In this document: positions 24,858-32,596 of the stretch, one piece after another
Numbering within the stretch: the first letter of the stretch is position 1
Layout: every line of letters starts with the position of its first letter
Source of the DNA: Sedimenticola sp.
Lineage (GTDB): Bacteria; Pseudomonadota; Gammaproteobacteria; Chromatiales; Chromatiaceae
Length of the DNA stretch: 40,655 nucleotides
NCBI GenBank assembly: GCA_026196795.1
Contig: JAPHUE010000102.1
Coordinates: 1-40,655 of the forward strand
Reading direction: 5' to 3'
Notes under the pieces: model-generated
What the model saw: only the letters and a program-made list of their open reading frames with translations
The model's database searches: none
Told to the model about the DNA's origin: nothing
Position numbers and translations under genes: made by a program

Positions 24858-26150
24858 TTACCAGCCGCGCTCGGATCTCGGAATAAAGCGGCCTTGCTGC
24901 AGACCAGTATAGACTTGGCGCGGTCTCCAGATTTTACCGTCGTTCTGGCTATGCTGTTCATACCAATGCGCTATCCAGCCTGGCAGACGTCCGATAGCAA
25001 AGATGACGGTAAACATACTTGTCGGAATACCAATAGCCCGCAAGATGATGCCGCTGTAAAAATCCACATTGGGGTAGAGCTTCCGCTCAATAAAGTAACT
25101 GTCGCTAAGGGCAATCTCTTCCAGCTTTTTAGCGATTTCTAAAAGGGGGTCATTAATGCCCAGCTTGTTAAACAGTTTTTCGCTGACGTCACGCAGGATG
25201 GTCGCGCGTGGATCAAAATTTCTATACACGCGGTGCCCAAACCCCATTAATTTTACCGGGCTGTCTTTATCTTTTGCCAGCGCAACATACGCCTCAGGTG
25301 TCATGTTGCCTTGATGAATCGCTTCCAACATTTCGATAACGGCCATATTGGCTCCGCCATGCAATGGACCCCAGAGAGCACTGACACCGGCAGCGCAAGA
25401 GGCGAACAGATTGGCACCGCTAGAACCGACCATACGAACGGTAGAGGTGCTGCAGTTCTGCTCATGATCGGCATGCAAAATAAGAATCAGATTTAAGGCG
25501 GTAAGCACCTCCTCTTCCATGGTGTACTGCTTATAGGGTTCAGAGAACATCATATGCAGGAAATTTGACACGTAGGGCAGTGAAGGGTCTGGGTAGTTAT
25601 AAGGCAATCCCAGTGAGCGTCTGTAGGCATAAGCTGCCAGTGTTCGAACTTTGCTGATAAGTCGTGCGGCGGCACGTGCAAATTGAGTTTCATCTTCCAG
25701 TTCAAGAAACTCAGGATGGAAGCAGGAGAGGGTGGATATCATAGCCGACAGCACAGCCATCGGAGGTGCAGAGCGGGGGAACCCGGCAAAGTGGTGCTTC
25801 ATGTCCTCATCCAGGTTGGCGTTCTTTGTCAGGCTGGCACTAAACTGTGCGTACTGATCTCTGTTAGGCAGCTCGCCAAAAATAAGTGCCAAAGCCACTT
25901 CAACAAAATTCGGGTTGTCTTGGAACTGTTCAAGTGGGATGCCACGATAACGAAGAATCCCCTGGTCGCCATCAATAAAGGTGATATCGCTTTGACAGCT
26001 ACCGGTATTACCGAGGCCTGGATCATAGGTGATTAGGCCAGTTAGATTTCGTAGGTTACGGATATCAATAGCGTTATCGCCCTCTGTGCCAAAGATCAGG
26101 GGTAACTCATATTCGTTGCCCTGGTGAATCAGTTTTGCGCTCTCAGACAT
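24858..26150 (-). CDS. gltA: Citrate synthase (type II, GltA)
   Basis: Condenses oxaloacetate and acetyl-CoA, the entry of the TCA cycle. The 430 aa protein has the proteobacterial N-terminal beta domain (ELPLIFGTEGDNAIDIRNLR), active-site His in HADHEQNCSTS and WGPLHGGANM, MGFGHRVYRNFDPRA, and the catalytic Asp region in VDFYSGI. The N-terminal extension is that of the NADH-sensitive hexameric type II enzymes. GGAG supports the start. Monocistronic with a strong 3' hairpin. Confidence 0.97.
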   Translation of the reverse strand: MSESAKLIHQGNEYELPLIFGTEGDNAIDIRNLRNLTGLITYDPGLGNTGSCQSDITFIDGDQGILRYRGIPLEQFQDNPNFVEVALALIFGELPNRDQYAQFSASLTKNANLDEDMKHHFAGFPRSAPPMAVLSAMISTLSCFHPEFLELEDETQFARAAARLISKVRTLAAYAYRRSLGLPYNYPDPSLPYVSNFLHMMFSEPYKQYTMEEEVLTALNLILILHADHEQNCSTSTVRMVGSSGANLFASCAAGVSALWGPLHGGANMAVIEMLEAIHQGNMTPEAYVALAKDKDSPVKLMGFGHRVYRNFDPRATILRDVSEKLFNKLGINDPLLEIAKKLEEIALSDSYFIERKLYPNVDFYSGIILRAIGIPTSMFTVIFAIGRLPGWIAHWYEQHSQNDGKIWRPRQVYTGLQQGRFIPRSERGW

Positions 26151-26378
26151 GGGTAACTCCGTTTGGTGTGGTGGTGTTGGCTTGATTTTGCCCGTACGGC
26201 AGGGCGGGTTGCATATTGCTAATGGTGGGGCTGGAAGAGGTTCTCAGAAAGCACTTTTTTAACAAATTATTTTTCTCATAATGATTAATAAGTTTTGTTA
26301 TCTATTTGCAGTTAATTGATATAAATCTGTCGCCGAAATTTACCACCCGGTATTCGGGGCAGAGAGGAGAAAAAAGAA

Positions 26379-26558
26379 GTGAATAGAAGGCTGCGAAATG
26401 AGTTTTTTGATGAGCTCGAGGAGCTGGATTATCGGCCGCACTATCGAAATCATATTGACCGCAAGGGAAATCGTCAGTTGGATATGGATGCACCACGTAG
26501 TCGCAGTAGAAATCGCCCGCGACGCGATAGAAAAGAGCCGGAAATGTACGATTATTAA
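26379..26558 (+). CDS. Small charged protein with GTG start (not in ORF track)
   Basis: A GTG at 26379 preceded by GAGGAG at nine bases opens a 59 aa frame. It begins MNRRLRNEFFDELEELDYRP, continues HYRNHIDRKGNRQLDMDAP and ends in a very basic RSRSRNRPRRDRKEPEMYDY. It is soluble, Arg/Asp/Glu-rich and without Cys, which suggests a nucleic-acid- or ribosome-associated protein, but no family is recognised. The ORF track lists only other frames here (26398+ and 26496-). Good ribosome-binding site and protein-like composition support it. It is divergent from gltA. Confidence 0.65.
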   Translation: MNRRLRNEFFDELEELDYRPHYRNHIDRKGNRQLDMDAPRSRSRNRPRRDRKEPEMYDY

Positions 26559-26667
26559 TGACAGTTACGCTGTAATGGAATGTAACGTTCGCATAAATAG
26601 TGGGGTGTTTTTAACTCAGTAATCCTAATTGTTTAGACTCTAATCGGCTGGCACGGCAGAAACGTTG

Positions 26668-26778
26668 ATGGGGCTGATGTCGGATCAACGAACCCTGCAT
26701 GTCGAGTGGTACATTGTAATTCTTATTATGATTGAAATTGTGTTGACGCTCTATGAACTCTTTTTCAGGCATGCCTGA
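26668..26778 (+). CDS. Short transmembrane tail ORF coupled to the GNAT/C39 gene
   Basis: The frame MGLMSDQRTLHVEWYIVILI continues MIEIVLTLYELFFRHA and stops at TGA 26776-26778, sharing a base with the ATG of the GNAT/C39 gene. 36 aa with one transmembrane helix. The motif resembles the C-terminal end of RMD1/YagE (DUF155) membrane proteins (charged residue, EW, then I/L-rich helix and LYEL). It could be a real small membrane protein or the last piece of a decayed DUF155 gene. The frame is open upstream only to TAA at 26641-26643. The Shine-Dalgarno is weak; ATG 26677 is an alternative start. Confidence 0.4.
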   Translation: MGLMSDQRTLHVEWYIVILIMIEIVLTLYELFFRHA

Positions 26779-27899
26779 TGACTGCTGATACCTGTTGTTC
26801 AGAATTGATTATTCGCAGTGCCGTGCCTGATGACCTGGAAGCGTTAGCCAGATTAGAGGAGCGTTGTTTCAATGTGGATCGCATTGCGTCACGGCAGTTT
26901 CGCTATCTCCTGAAAAAGGGTAATGCCGCGATATTGATTGCCGAAGTGCAAGGCGTTGCTGTGGGTGATGTGGTACTGCTCTTCTCCCGGGCGACATCGG
27001 TAGCCAGGCTTTACTCCATTGCAGTGAGTCCAGATGTCAGGGGTATGGGGATAGGGCACTGCTTAATGAAAGCGGCTGAAACAGAGGCATGGTCACACCG
27101 GCGTGCTTATCTGCGTTTGGAAGTTCGTAAGGACAACCGCTCCGCGATCCGGCTTTATGAGTCACGTGGCTATCGTCGACTCGGAGAGGTTGTCGACTAT
27201 TATGAAGATCACATGGATGCCTGGCGCCTGGAAAAGTCACTGGCTCCAGATCTCCATCCTGAACTCACTTCTGTGCCCTATTATGAGCAGAGTCTTGAAT
27301 TCACCTGCGGTGCAGCATCGCTGATGATGGCGATGAAAGCCCTTCAGTCAACGGTTATCTTTTCACGCCGTCTTGAACTGCGTCTGTGGCGCGAGGCGAC
27401 AACCATTTTCATGACCTCAGGTCATGGTGGCTGCGGTCCTTATGGCTTGGCATTGGCTGCGGTCAATAGAGGATTTGGCGTGGATGTCTATGTGACGGGT
27501 GAAGGCACTCATCTTGGTGACTCGGTTCGCAGTAGTCATAAAAAAGAGGTGATGCGACTGGTTCAGGAAGATATGTATGAGCAGTTGCAGGCCCTGGGGG
27601 TGCCAATCAATCCTGCCGGTGTGAGTGCTAAAGAGATTGATGAGTGTCTTCAACGCAAGGGTATTCCTCTGGTGTTGATTAGCTCCTGGCAGATCTATAA
27701 AGCGCGTGTACCCCATTGGGTCGTTGTGACCGGTTCGGATGATAGTTTTATTTATGTTAATGACCCCTTTGTTGATCGGGATGAGGGCGAGACGCTAATC
27801 GATTCTATACATATGCCGATACTCAAGGAGAAATTTGAAACGATGGCGCGCTACGGACGTGTGGGATTACAGGCTATGGTGGTGCTGTATCATGACTGA
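26778..27899 (+). CDS. GNAT acetyltransferase / C39-like cysteine peptidase fusion
   Basis: 373 aa with two domains. The GNAT domain (about 9-155) has the acetyl-CoA loop VRGMGIGHCLM (88-97), KDNRSAIRLYESRGYRR and a RimI-like overall sequence. The papain-fold C39-like domain (about 165-373) has catalytic Cys177 in EFTCGAASLMM, His313 in PHWVVVTG and Asp329 in VNDP. Comparative work on ATP-grasp amidoligases has noted such peptidase/GNAT genes beside RimK-like ligases, with a predicted role in making or modifying peptides; the substrate is unknown. The start shares a base with the preceding tail ORF, and the stop overlaps the ATP-grasp start by eight bases, so all three are likely coupled. Confidence 0.85.
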   Translation: MTADTCCSELIIRSAVPDDLEALARLEERCFNVDRIASRQFRYLLKKGNAAILIAEVQGVAVGDVVLLFSRATSVARLYSIAVSPDVRGMGIGHCLMKAAETEAWSHRRAYLRLEVRKDNRSAIRLYESRGYRRLGEVVDYYEDHMDAWRLEKSLAPDLHPELTSVPYYEQSLEFTCGAASLMMAMKALQSTVIFSRRLELRLWREATTIFMTSGHGGCGPYGLALAAVNRGFGVDVYVTGEGTHLGDSVRSSHKKEVMRLVQEDMYEQLQALGVPINPAGVSAKEIDECLQRKGIPLVLISSWQIYKARVPHWVVVTGSDDSFIYVNDPFVDRDEGETLIDSIHMPILKEKFETMARYGRVGLQAMVVLYHD

Positions 27900-29376
27900 G
27901 CATCTATTGCTGGTTGAAAAGGCGAGTCACTGGAAGGGACAGCTGAATGGTTACCCGGTGGTGACGGCGGCCGAGTATCTGAAAGATCCTGTCTGGCAAC
28001 AGAAGCGTGGGTTACGCATTGTTAACCTCTGTCGTTCACAGAAATATCTGGGAGAAGGTTACTACTGCTCGCTGTTGGCTGAAGCGCGTGGACACAAGGT
28101 GATTCCTTCTGTGCGTACGCTTCGTGATCTGAGCCGAAAGTCACTCTATTCACTGGAGACTGAGGATCTGGATAAACAGGTCCAACGTATTCTTGGGCGG
28201 CGTCATAAAGGTGTAGAAACCACGTCATTCAGTGTGACCATGATGTTTGGTAATTCACCCTTAAAGGACTTTCAGCCTTTAGCGCGTGAACTGTTTGAGC
28301 TTTTTCGAGCACCCCTCATAAGGGTGGTTTTTGAGAAAAAGGCCGAGTGGCGTATTACCGGTATCAAGGCGCTGGGTGTGCAGGATCTGTCCGATGACCA
28401 GCAAGAGGAGCTGGATGATGCGCTGAACAGCTACTTGAGTAAGCGCTGGAAGGCGCCGAGACAAAAACGGCTGGGCCGGTATGACTTGGCCATTCTGCAG
28501 AATCCGCAGGAAGCCATGCCCCCCTCCGACCCAAAGGCGCTGAAAAAATTTGTACGGGCCGCAAAGAAGCATGGTCTGGATGCCGAGCTCATCTCGCCGA
28601 AAGATTTTGGTCGCCTGAGTGAATTTGATGCACTCTTTATACGGGAGACTACAGCCATAGATCACCATACCTACCGGTTCGCGCGAAAGGCAGCGTCAGA
28701 GGGGTTGGTGGTGATTGATGATCCAGACTCTATCCTGCGCTGTACCAACAAAATCTACCTGGAAGAGTTATTGAAACTACACCGTGTCTCTACACCAGAG
28801 ACCGTGATCGTCCGCTCCGGTGGGTTGGATGAGCTTGAAGAGAAGATTGCGTACCCTATTGTGCTCAAGGTTCCGGATGGCTCTTTTTCACTGGGTGTTT
28901 ATAAAGTGGAGAACAGGCAGCAGCTGGAACAGGTCTCCAGAAAAATGTTCAAGGATTCCGAACTTCTGTTGGGTCAGGCCTATACCTATACCCCTTTCGA
29001 TTGGCGTGTCGGCATTCTTAACCGCAAGCCGCTCTATGTCTGTCAATATTTCATGTCCAAGGATCACTGGCAGATCTATGATCACAGTAGCGTGGAAAAA
29101 GAGGGTGATTTTCGTACCTTTGCGGTAGCAGATGCACCCCCAAAAGTGGTCGATACAGCTCTTAAGGCGGCCAACCTGATTGGCAACGGTCTGTATGGCG
29201 TTGATCTCAAAGAGACGGATGCGGGTGTAGTGGTTATCGAGGTTAATGATAATCCCAGCATTGAGTCGGGTGTTGAAGATCAGGTGTTAGGTGATGAACT
29301 CTACGAGCAGGTCATGGCTGAATTCTTGACCCGTATTGAGGCTGGAAAAACAGCAGCAACCCATTCGCGCAGTTGA
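27892..29376 (+). CDS. RimK-like ATP-grasp ligase with N-terminal RLAN domain
   Basis: 494 aa from ATG 27892 (MTEHLLLVEKASHW...). The track start at 27835 would read 19 residues through the end of the previous gene and is rejected. The N-terminal part (about 1-170) matches the RLAN (RimK-like ATP-grasp N-terminal) type: RIVNLCRSQKYLGEGYYCSLLAEARGHKVIP. The ATP-grasp domain (about 270-485) has the Lys strand YPIVLKVPDG, a DWRVGILNRKPLYVCQY block and the metal-binding end VVIEVNDNPSIESG. By family it joins an amino acid or peptide to a carboxylate via an acyl phosphate. The acceptor is unknown; coupling with a GNAT/C39 protein suggests a shared peptide or protein target. Confidence 0.88.
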   Translation: MTEHLLLVEKASHWKGQLNGYPVVTAAEYLKDPVWQQKRGLRIVNLCRSQKYLGEGYYCSLLAEARGHKVIPSVRTLRDLSRKSLYSLETEDLDKQVQRILGRRHKGVETTSFSVTMMFGNSPLKDFQPLARELFELFRAPLIRVVFEKKAEWRITGIKALGVQDLSDDQQEELDDALNSYLSKRWKAPRQKRLGRYDLAILQNPQEAMPPSDPKALKKFVRAAKKHGLDAELISPKDFGRLSEFDALFIRETTAIDHHTYRFARKAASEGLVVIDDPDSILRCTNKIYLEELLKLHRVSTPETVIVRSGGLDELEEKIAYPIVLKVPDGSFSLGVYKVENRQQLEQVSRKMFKDSELLLGQAYTYTPFDWRVGILNRKPLYVCQYFMSKDHWQIYDHSSVEKEGDFRTFAVADAPPKVVDTALKAANLIGNGLYGVDLKETDAGVVVIEVNDNPSIESGVEDQVLGDELYEQVMAEFLTRIEAGKTAATHSRS

Positions 29377-29389
29377 GAAGCATAATCGT

Positions 29390-29426
29390 AGCCACCTGTT
29401 AACGGTTTTCATGCCGGCAGGTGGCT
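29390..29426 (+). terminator. Hairpin downstream of the ATP-grasp gene
   Basis: A perfect nine-base inverted repeat AGCCACCTG / CAGGTGGCT encloses a short inner CGG/CCG stem, 13 bases after the stop codon. No U-run follows. Likely a 3'-end hairpin of the GNAT/ATP-grasp transcript. Confidence 0.5.
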
Positions 29427-29669
29427 GCGAGGGCTATGTAAACTGATGGGCGTGTTTTCTGCTGACCCCATTCAATAATAATTTTAGTGCCTGATGCATA
29501 AAAATATTTCTATCCAAAGCGGATATATTTAAATCAAGTTTCAACAAATACTGGGCCGTCTTTACTTCCAGTCTAAAAGTATCCAGCCTGGAACTCTTTG
29601 CATCTATTCCTTTTTTGTTGTTATCCTCGATGAACTTCGTTCAACAGAAACTGCCTGGATCAGTGTTAT

Positions 29670-30635
29670 ATGCTTACGAATGTAACTAATCATGCTGGTA
29701 AAAGCCCGCCCGTTGCGATAGGCCGAAGCGCACCGTGGTGTGAGGTGATTTCTCTGGCAAAGAAGATGGCGCCGTTGCAGATGCCGGTTCTCATTACTGG
29801 GCAGAGTGGTGTCGGTAAGGAGGTGGTTGCCCAGATTCTGCATTACTGGAGTGAGCGGGACCGGGCTGATCTTATCCCTTTAAATTGTGGGTTGTTGCAA
29901 GACCAGCTGCTTGAAAGCGAACTGTTTGGACATAAGAAGGGAGCGTTCACCGGGGCCACACAAACCCATGATGGCTTATTTCAGGCCGCCAGTGATGGTA
30001 CGCTGTTTCTTGATGAAATCGGTGAGTTGTCAGCTACCTGTCAGGCTAAATTGTTACGTGTGTTGGAGGCCGGCGAATATCGCCCTTTGGGTAGCACACA
30101 GATTAAACGCACCAATGCTCGCATCATCGCGGCTACTCACCGTGATCTCGAGAAAATGATATCCCAGGGTCGGTTTCGTCAGGATCTCTACTATCGATTG
30201 AATGTATTGACCATCAATATCCCTCCCCTTTGTCAACGTACAGAAGATATCCCCTTGCTGGTTGATCACTTTCTAGGTCAGTCTCAGGCTGGTACATCTC
30301 CGCCGGTATTAGTGCCTGGGGCTATGAAGCAGTTGATGGCTCACCATTGGCCTGGCAATGTCAGGGAGTTGAAGAATGTTATCGAACGTCTTCGGGTCTA
30401 TTGCGATGGAGAGATCGGGCCAGAGAGTGTTGAGTCGATACTCTCCAGTCAGTCAAATAGTGGTGGAGGGGAGCATCAACTAGCGACTTTTCACTCAACG
30501 GCTACCCTTGCCAAAATGGAGCACACCTATGTTCAGTGGGTGATCGATCAGTGTGGCGGGAATATCAGTCAGGCATCCAGAATCCTGGGTGTCTCACGTA
30601 CAACGATCTATAAGATTCAGAGTACGCCGCAATAA
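29670..30635 (+). CDS. Sigma-54-dependent transcriptional activator without sensor domain
   Basis: Enhancer-binding protein that remodels sigma-54 RNA polymerase. The 321 aa protein starts almost directly in the AAA+ domain: Walker A GQSGVGKE (about 44-51), the sigma-54 contact loop GAFTGAT, Walker B GTLFLDEIGE, and R-finger region RFRQDLYYRLNV. It ends in a Fis-type helix-turn-helix (NISQASRILGVSRTTIYKI). There is no receiver, PAS, GAF or V4R domain, so activity must be set by expression level or by a partner protein, as for PspF or HrpR/S. The matching palindromes and sigma-54 promoter immediately downstream suggest that it controls the CoA-ligase/TRAP operon. Confidence 0.92.
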   Translation: MLTNVTNHAGKSPPVAIGRSAPWCEVISLAKKMAPLQMPVLITGQSGVGKEVVAQILHYWSERDRADLIPLNCGLLQDQLLESELFGHKKGAFTGATQTHDGLFQAASDGTLFLDEIGELSATCQAKLLRVLEAGEYRPLGSTQIKRTNARIIAATHRDLEKMISQGRFRQDLYYRLNVLTINIPPLCQRTEDIPLLVDHFLGQSQAGTSPPVLVPGAMKQLMAHHWPGNVRELKNVIERLRVYCDGEIGPESVESILSSQSNSGGGEHQLATFHSTATLAKMEHTYVQWVIDQCGGNISQASRILGVSRTTIYKIQSTPQ

Positions 30636-30667
30636 AGGAACTATAGTACCAACTCATGCTCTTTAAT

Positions 30668-30786
30668 TGTTCATATTATGAACATGCTGTTCAGTAGCTC
30701 CATTTTCTGATTCAAATCATTATAAAACATAAGGATAATTCCTATTTATTTAGGCTCATTGTTTATTGCTGTCCATATTGTGGACA
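30668..30786. promoter_or_regulatory. Two copies of a 17-bp upstream activator palindrome
   Basis: TGTTCATATTATGAACA (30668-30684, perfect) and TGTCCATATTGTGGACA (30770-30786, one central-flank mismatch) share the pattern TGTYCATATTRTGRACA. Their centres are 102 bases apart, and they lie about 120 and 220 bases upstream of the -12 element of the sigma-54 promoter. Spacing and symmetry are those of enhancer sites for a Fis-type dimeric activator. Confidence 0.75.
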
Positions 30787-30886
30787 CGTCGAGTGTTTTT
30801 TTCATTTCAAATTTTAAGGTAATTAGGGTAATAAACATTATAAATATTATGTAATTAGCGGGATCTGCGGTGTGGCGTAAAGATCT

Positions 30887-30902
30887 TGGCCTGAAAAGTG
30901 CA
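30887..30902 (+). promoter_or_regulatory. Sigma-54 (-24/-12) promoter of the CoA-ligase/TRAP operon
   Basis: TGGCCTGAAAAGTGCA has the invariant GG (30888-30889) and GC (30900-30901) with exactly ten bases between, and matches TGGCAC-N5-TTGCA at most other positions. Expected transcription start near 30913, about 60 bases before the CoA-ligase ATG. The AT-rich stretch between it and the upstream palindromes could bind IHF. Confidence 0.75.
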
Positions 30903-30971
30903 AAATAATTCCATGATTAGAAATAATAAAAGAAATATTCAGCATCTTCATCGGCGGAGTGATTAATCCAA

Positions 30972-32549
30972 ATGACCCTTCAGCAGACCTATATCGAAAG
31001 TGCCATGAATGCCGGTGATGAGATATTGAGCCCCGCACTGAGTCAGGGGCTGGGTGAGGCCACTGCCATTATTGATGAGTTTGAAGTCGTCAGTTTTGCC
31101 CAATTGGATGCGCGCGCAAACCAGTATGGTAATGGCTTGAAGGCACAAGGGCTCCTGCCTGAAGAGCGGGTGCTTTTTTTGTTGGAAGATTCGGCTGACC
31201 TGGTGGCCGCCTATCTTGGCGCAATGCGCATTGGGGCGGTGGCGATCACCTATAACCGCATGGCGGTTGAGAGAGATCTACTCTTTGTAATTAATGAGAG
31301 TCGGGCGCGGGTACTGTTTATTGAGAGTGACTATGTTGAGGCATTTCAGCGATTGGCACCATCGGTCACTCATCCGTTCAAGCTGATCATAAGGAACGGG
31401 GACTCTGAAGAGCAACTCACAACCAAGGCGTTATTAAGGAACAGTACAACAGAGCTCCAGGCAGAAGCGATGTCACCCGATGATATGGCGTTCTGGATTT
31501 ATACATCGGGTACCACGGGCAAACCCAAGGCCGCAGTCCATCTCCATCATGATGTCATCGTCAGTGATCTACATCTGCGTGAAAATCTCAAAGTTCAAGC
31601 GGGTGAAAAGATTCTCTGTACCTCCAAGCTGTTCTTTGCCTATCCGCTGGCGCATGGTTTTTTTGCCGGCCTGCGCTGTGGTGCAACACTGATTCTTTTT
31701 AACGGTTGGCCAACGCCAGACAGAACAGGCCAGTTAGTCGAAAAATACCGGCCCGACCTTCTGTTTAGTGTGCCAACCTTTTATCGCAAGTTATTGAGTG
31801 ACGGTATTGCAGACCACGCTACGTTTAGAAATATCCGTTGTTGTGTATCGGCGGGTGAACAACTACCTGAGCCGTTGTATGACGATTGGCTGGCGGTGAC
31901 GGGTAACAAGATATATCAGGGGATCGGTACAACAGAGACACTGATCCTGTTTATTGTTAATACGCCGGAGGCGCACAAGCGCGGCGCCACAGGCCGCGTT
32001 GTCCCCTGGGCCGAAGTTCGCCTGACCACGCAAGAGGGTGAGCCGATTAACTCGGTTGATACACCAGGTGTGGCATGGTTGCGTATGCCCTCGGTGTGTG
32101 ATCGTTATTGGAATCGTCAGGATATGACACGCCACGCCTTTAATGGTGTTTGGTATCGTACGGGTGATATTTTCAGTTTTGATAGTGAGGGATGGTGGTA
32201 TCACCAGGGGCGTGCAGATCACATGTTGAAGATATCCGGACAATGGGTCAGTCCGGGTGAGATTGAGTGTTGCGCACTATCACTTTCAGATGTTGCAGAA
32301 GCGGCAGTGGTTGAGGCATCCAGTAAAGCGGGGCAGACTGAAATTATACTTTTTGTTGAGCCCCGGCATACCGGTGTAGACCCCACATTACTGACACAAC
32401 AAGTACAGGGCATATTAAAAAAACAGTTGGCCCATTTCAAATGTCCGAAGGCTGTTCGGGTGATTGATGAAGTACCAAAAACAGCTACAGGCAAGATTCA
32501 GAAATTCAAATTACAACAGATGCTTGAAGAGACCGCGCCGGCTGCCTGA
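30972..32549 (+). CDS. Benzoate-CoA ligase family acyl/aryl-CoA synthetase
   Basis: Activates a carboxylic acid with ATP to its CoA thioester through an adenylate. The 525 aa protein has the P-loop YTSGTTGKPKAAVH (A3), the A5 motif YQGIGTTETL, A7 VWYRTGD, A8 region GRADHMLKISGQWVSPGEIE and the A10 catalytic Lys in PKTATGKIQKFKL. The GRADHMLKISGQWVSP block and overall order are those of the benzoate-CoA ligase subgroup (benzoate, aminobenzoate, hydroxybenzoate), but aliphatic acids cannot be excluded. The TRAP genes downstream suggest import followed by activation. No ring-reduction or epoxidase gene is in the window. Confidence 0.88.
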   Translation: MTLQQTYIESAMNAGDEILSPALSQGLGEATAIIDEFEVVSFAQLDARANQYGNGLKAQGLLPEERVLFLLEDSADLVAAYLGAMRIGAVAITYNRMAVERDLLFVINESRARVLFIESDYVEAFQRLAPSVTHPFKLIIRNGDSEEQLTTKALLRNSTTELQAEAMSPDDMAFWIYTSGTTGKPKAAVHLHHDVIVSDLHLRENLKVQAGEKILCTSKLFFAYPLAHGFFAGLRCGATLILFNGWPTPDRTGQLVEKYRPDLLFSVPTFYRKLLSDGIADHATFRNIRCCVSAGEQLPEPLYDDWLAVTGNKIYQGIGTTETLILFIVNTPEAHKRGATGRVVPWAEVRLTTQEGEPINSVDTPGVAWLRMPSVCDRYWNRQDMTRHAFNGVWYRTGDIFSFDSEGWWYHQGRADHMLKISGQWVSPGEIECCALSLSDVAEAAVVEASSKAGQTEIILFVEPRHTGVDPTLLTQQVQGILKKQLAHFKCPKAVRVIDEVPKTATGKIQKFKLQQMLEETAPAA

Positions 32550-32596
32550 TGCATGAGTGTCAGCTCAGACTGGATTGTTTACTGAGGAGGAGTGTA

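Noticed and set aside
27835-27891. N-terminal extension of the ATP-grasp protein given by the ORF track
   Set aside because: It would read 19 residues (MKRWRATDVW...) through the coding end of the GNAT/C39 gene in another frame; the ATG at 27892 begins the conserved RLAN domain.
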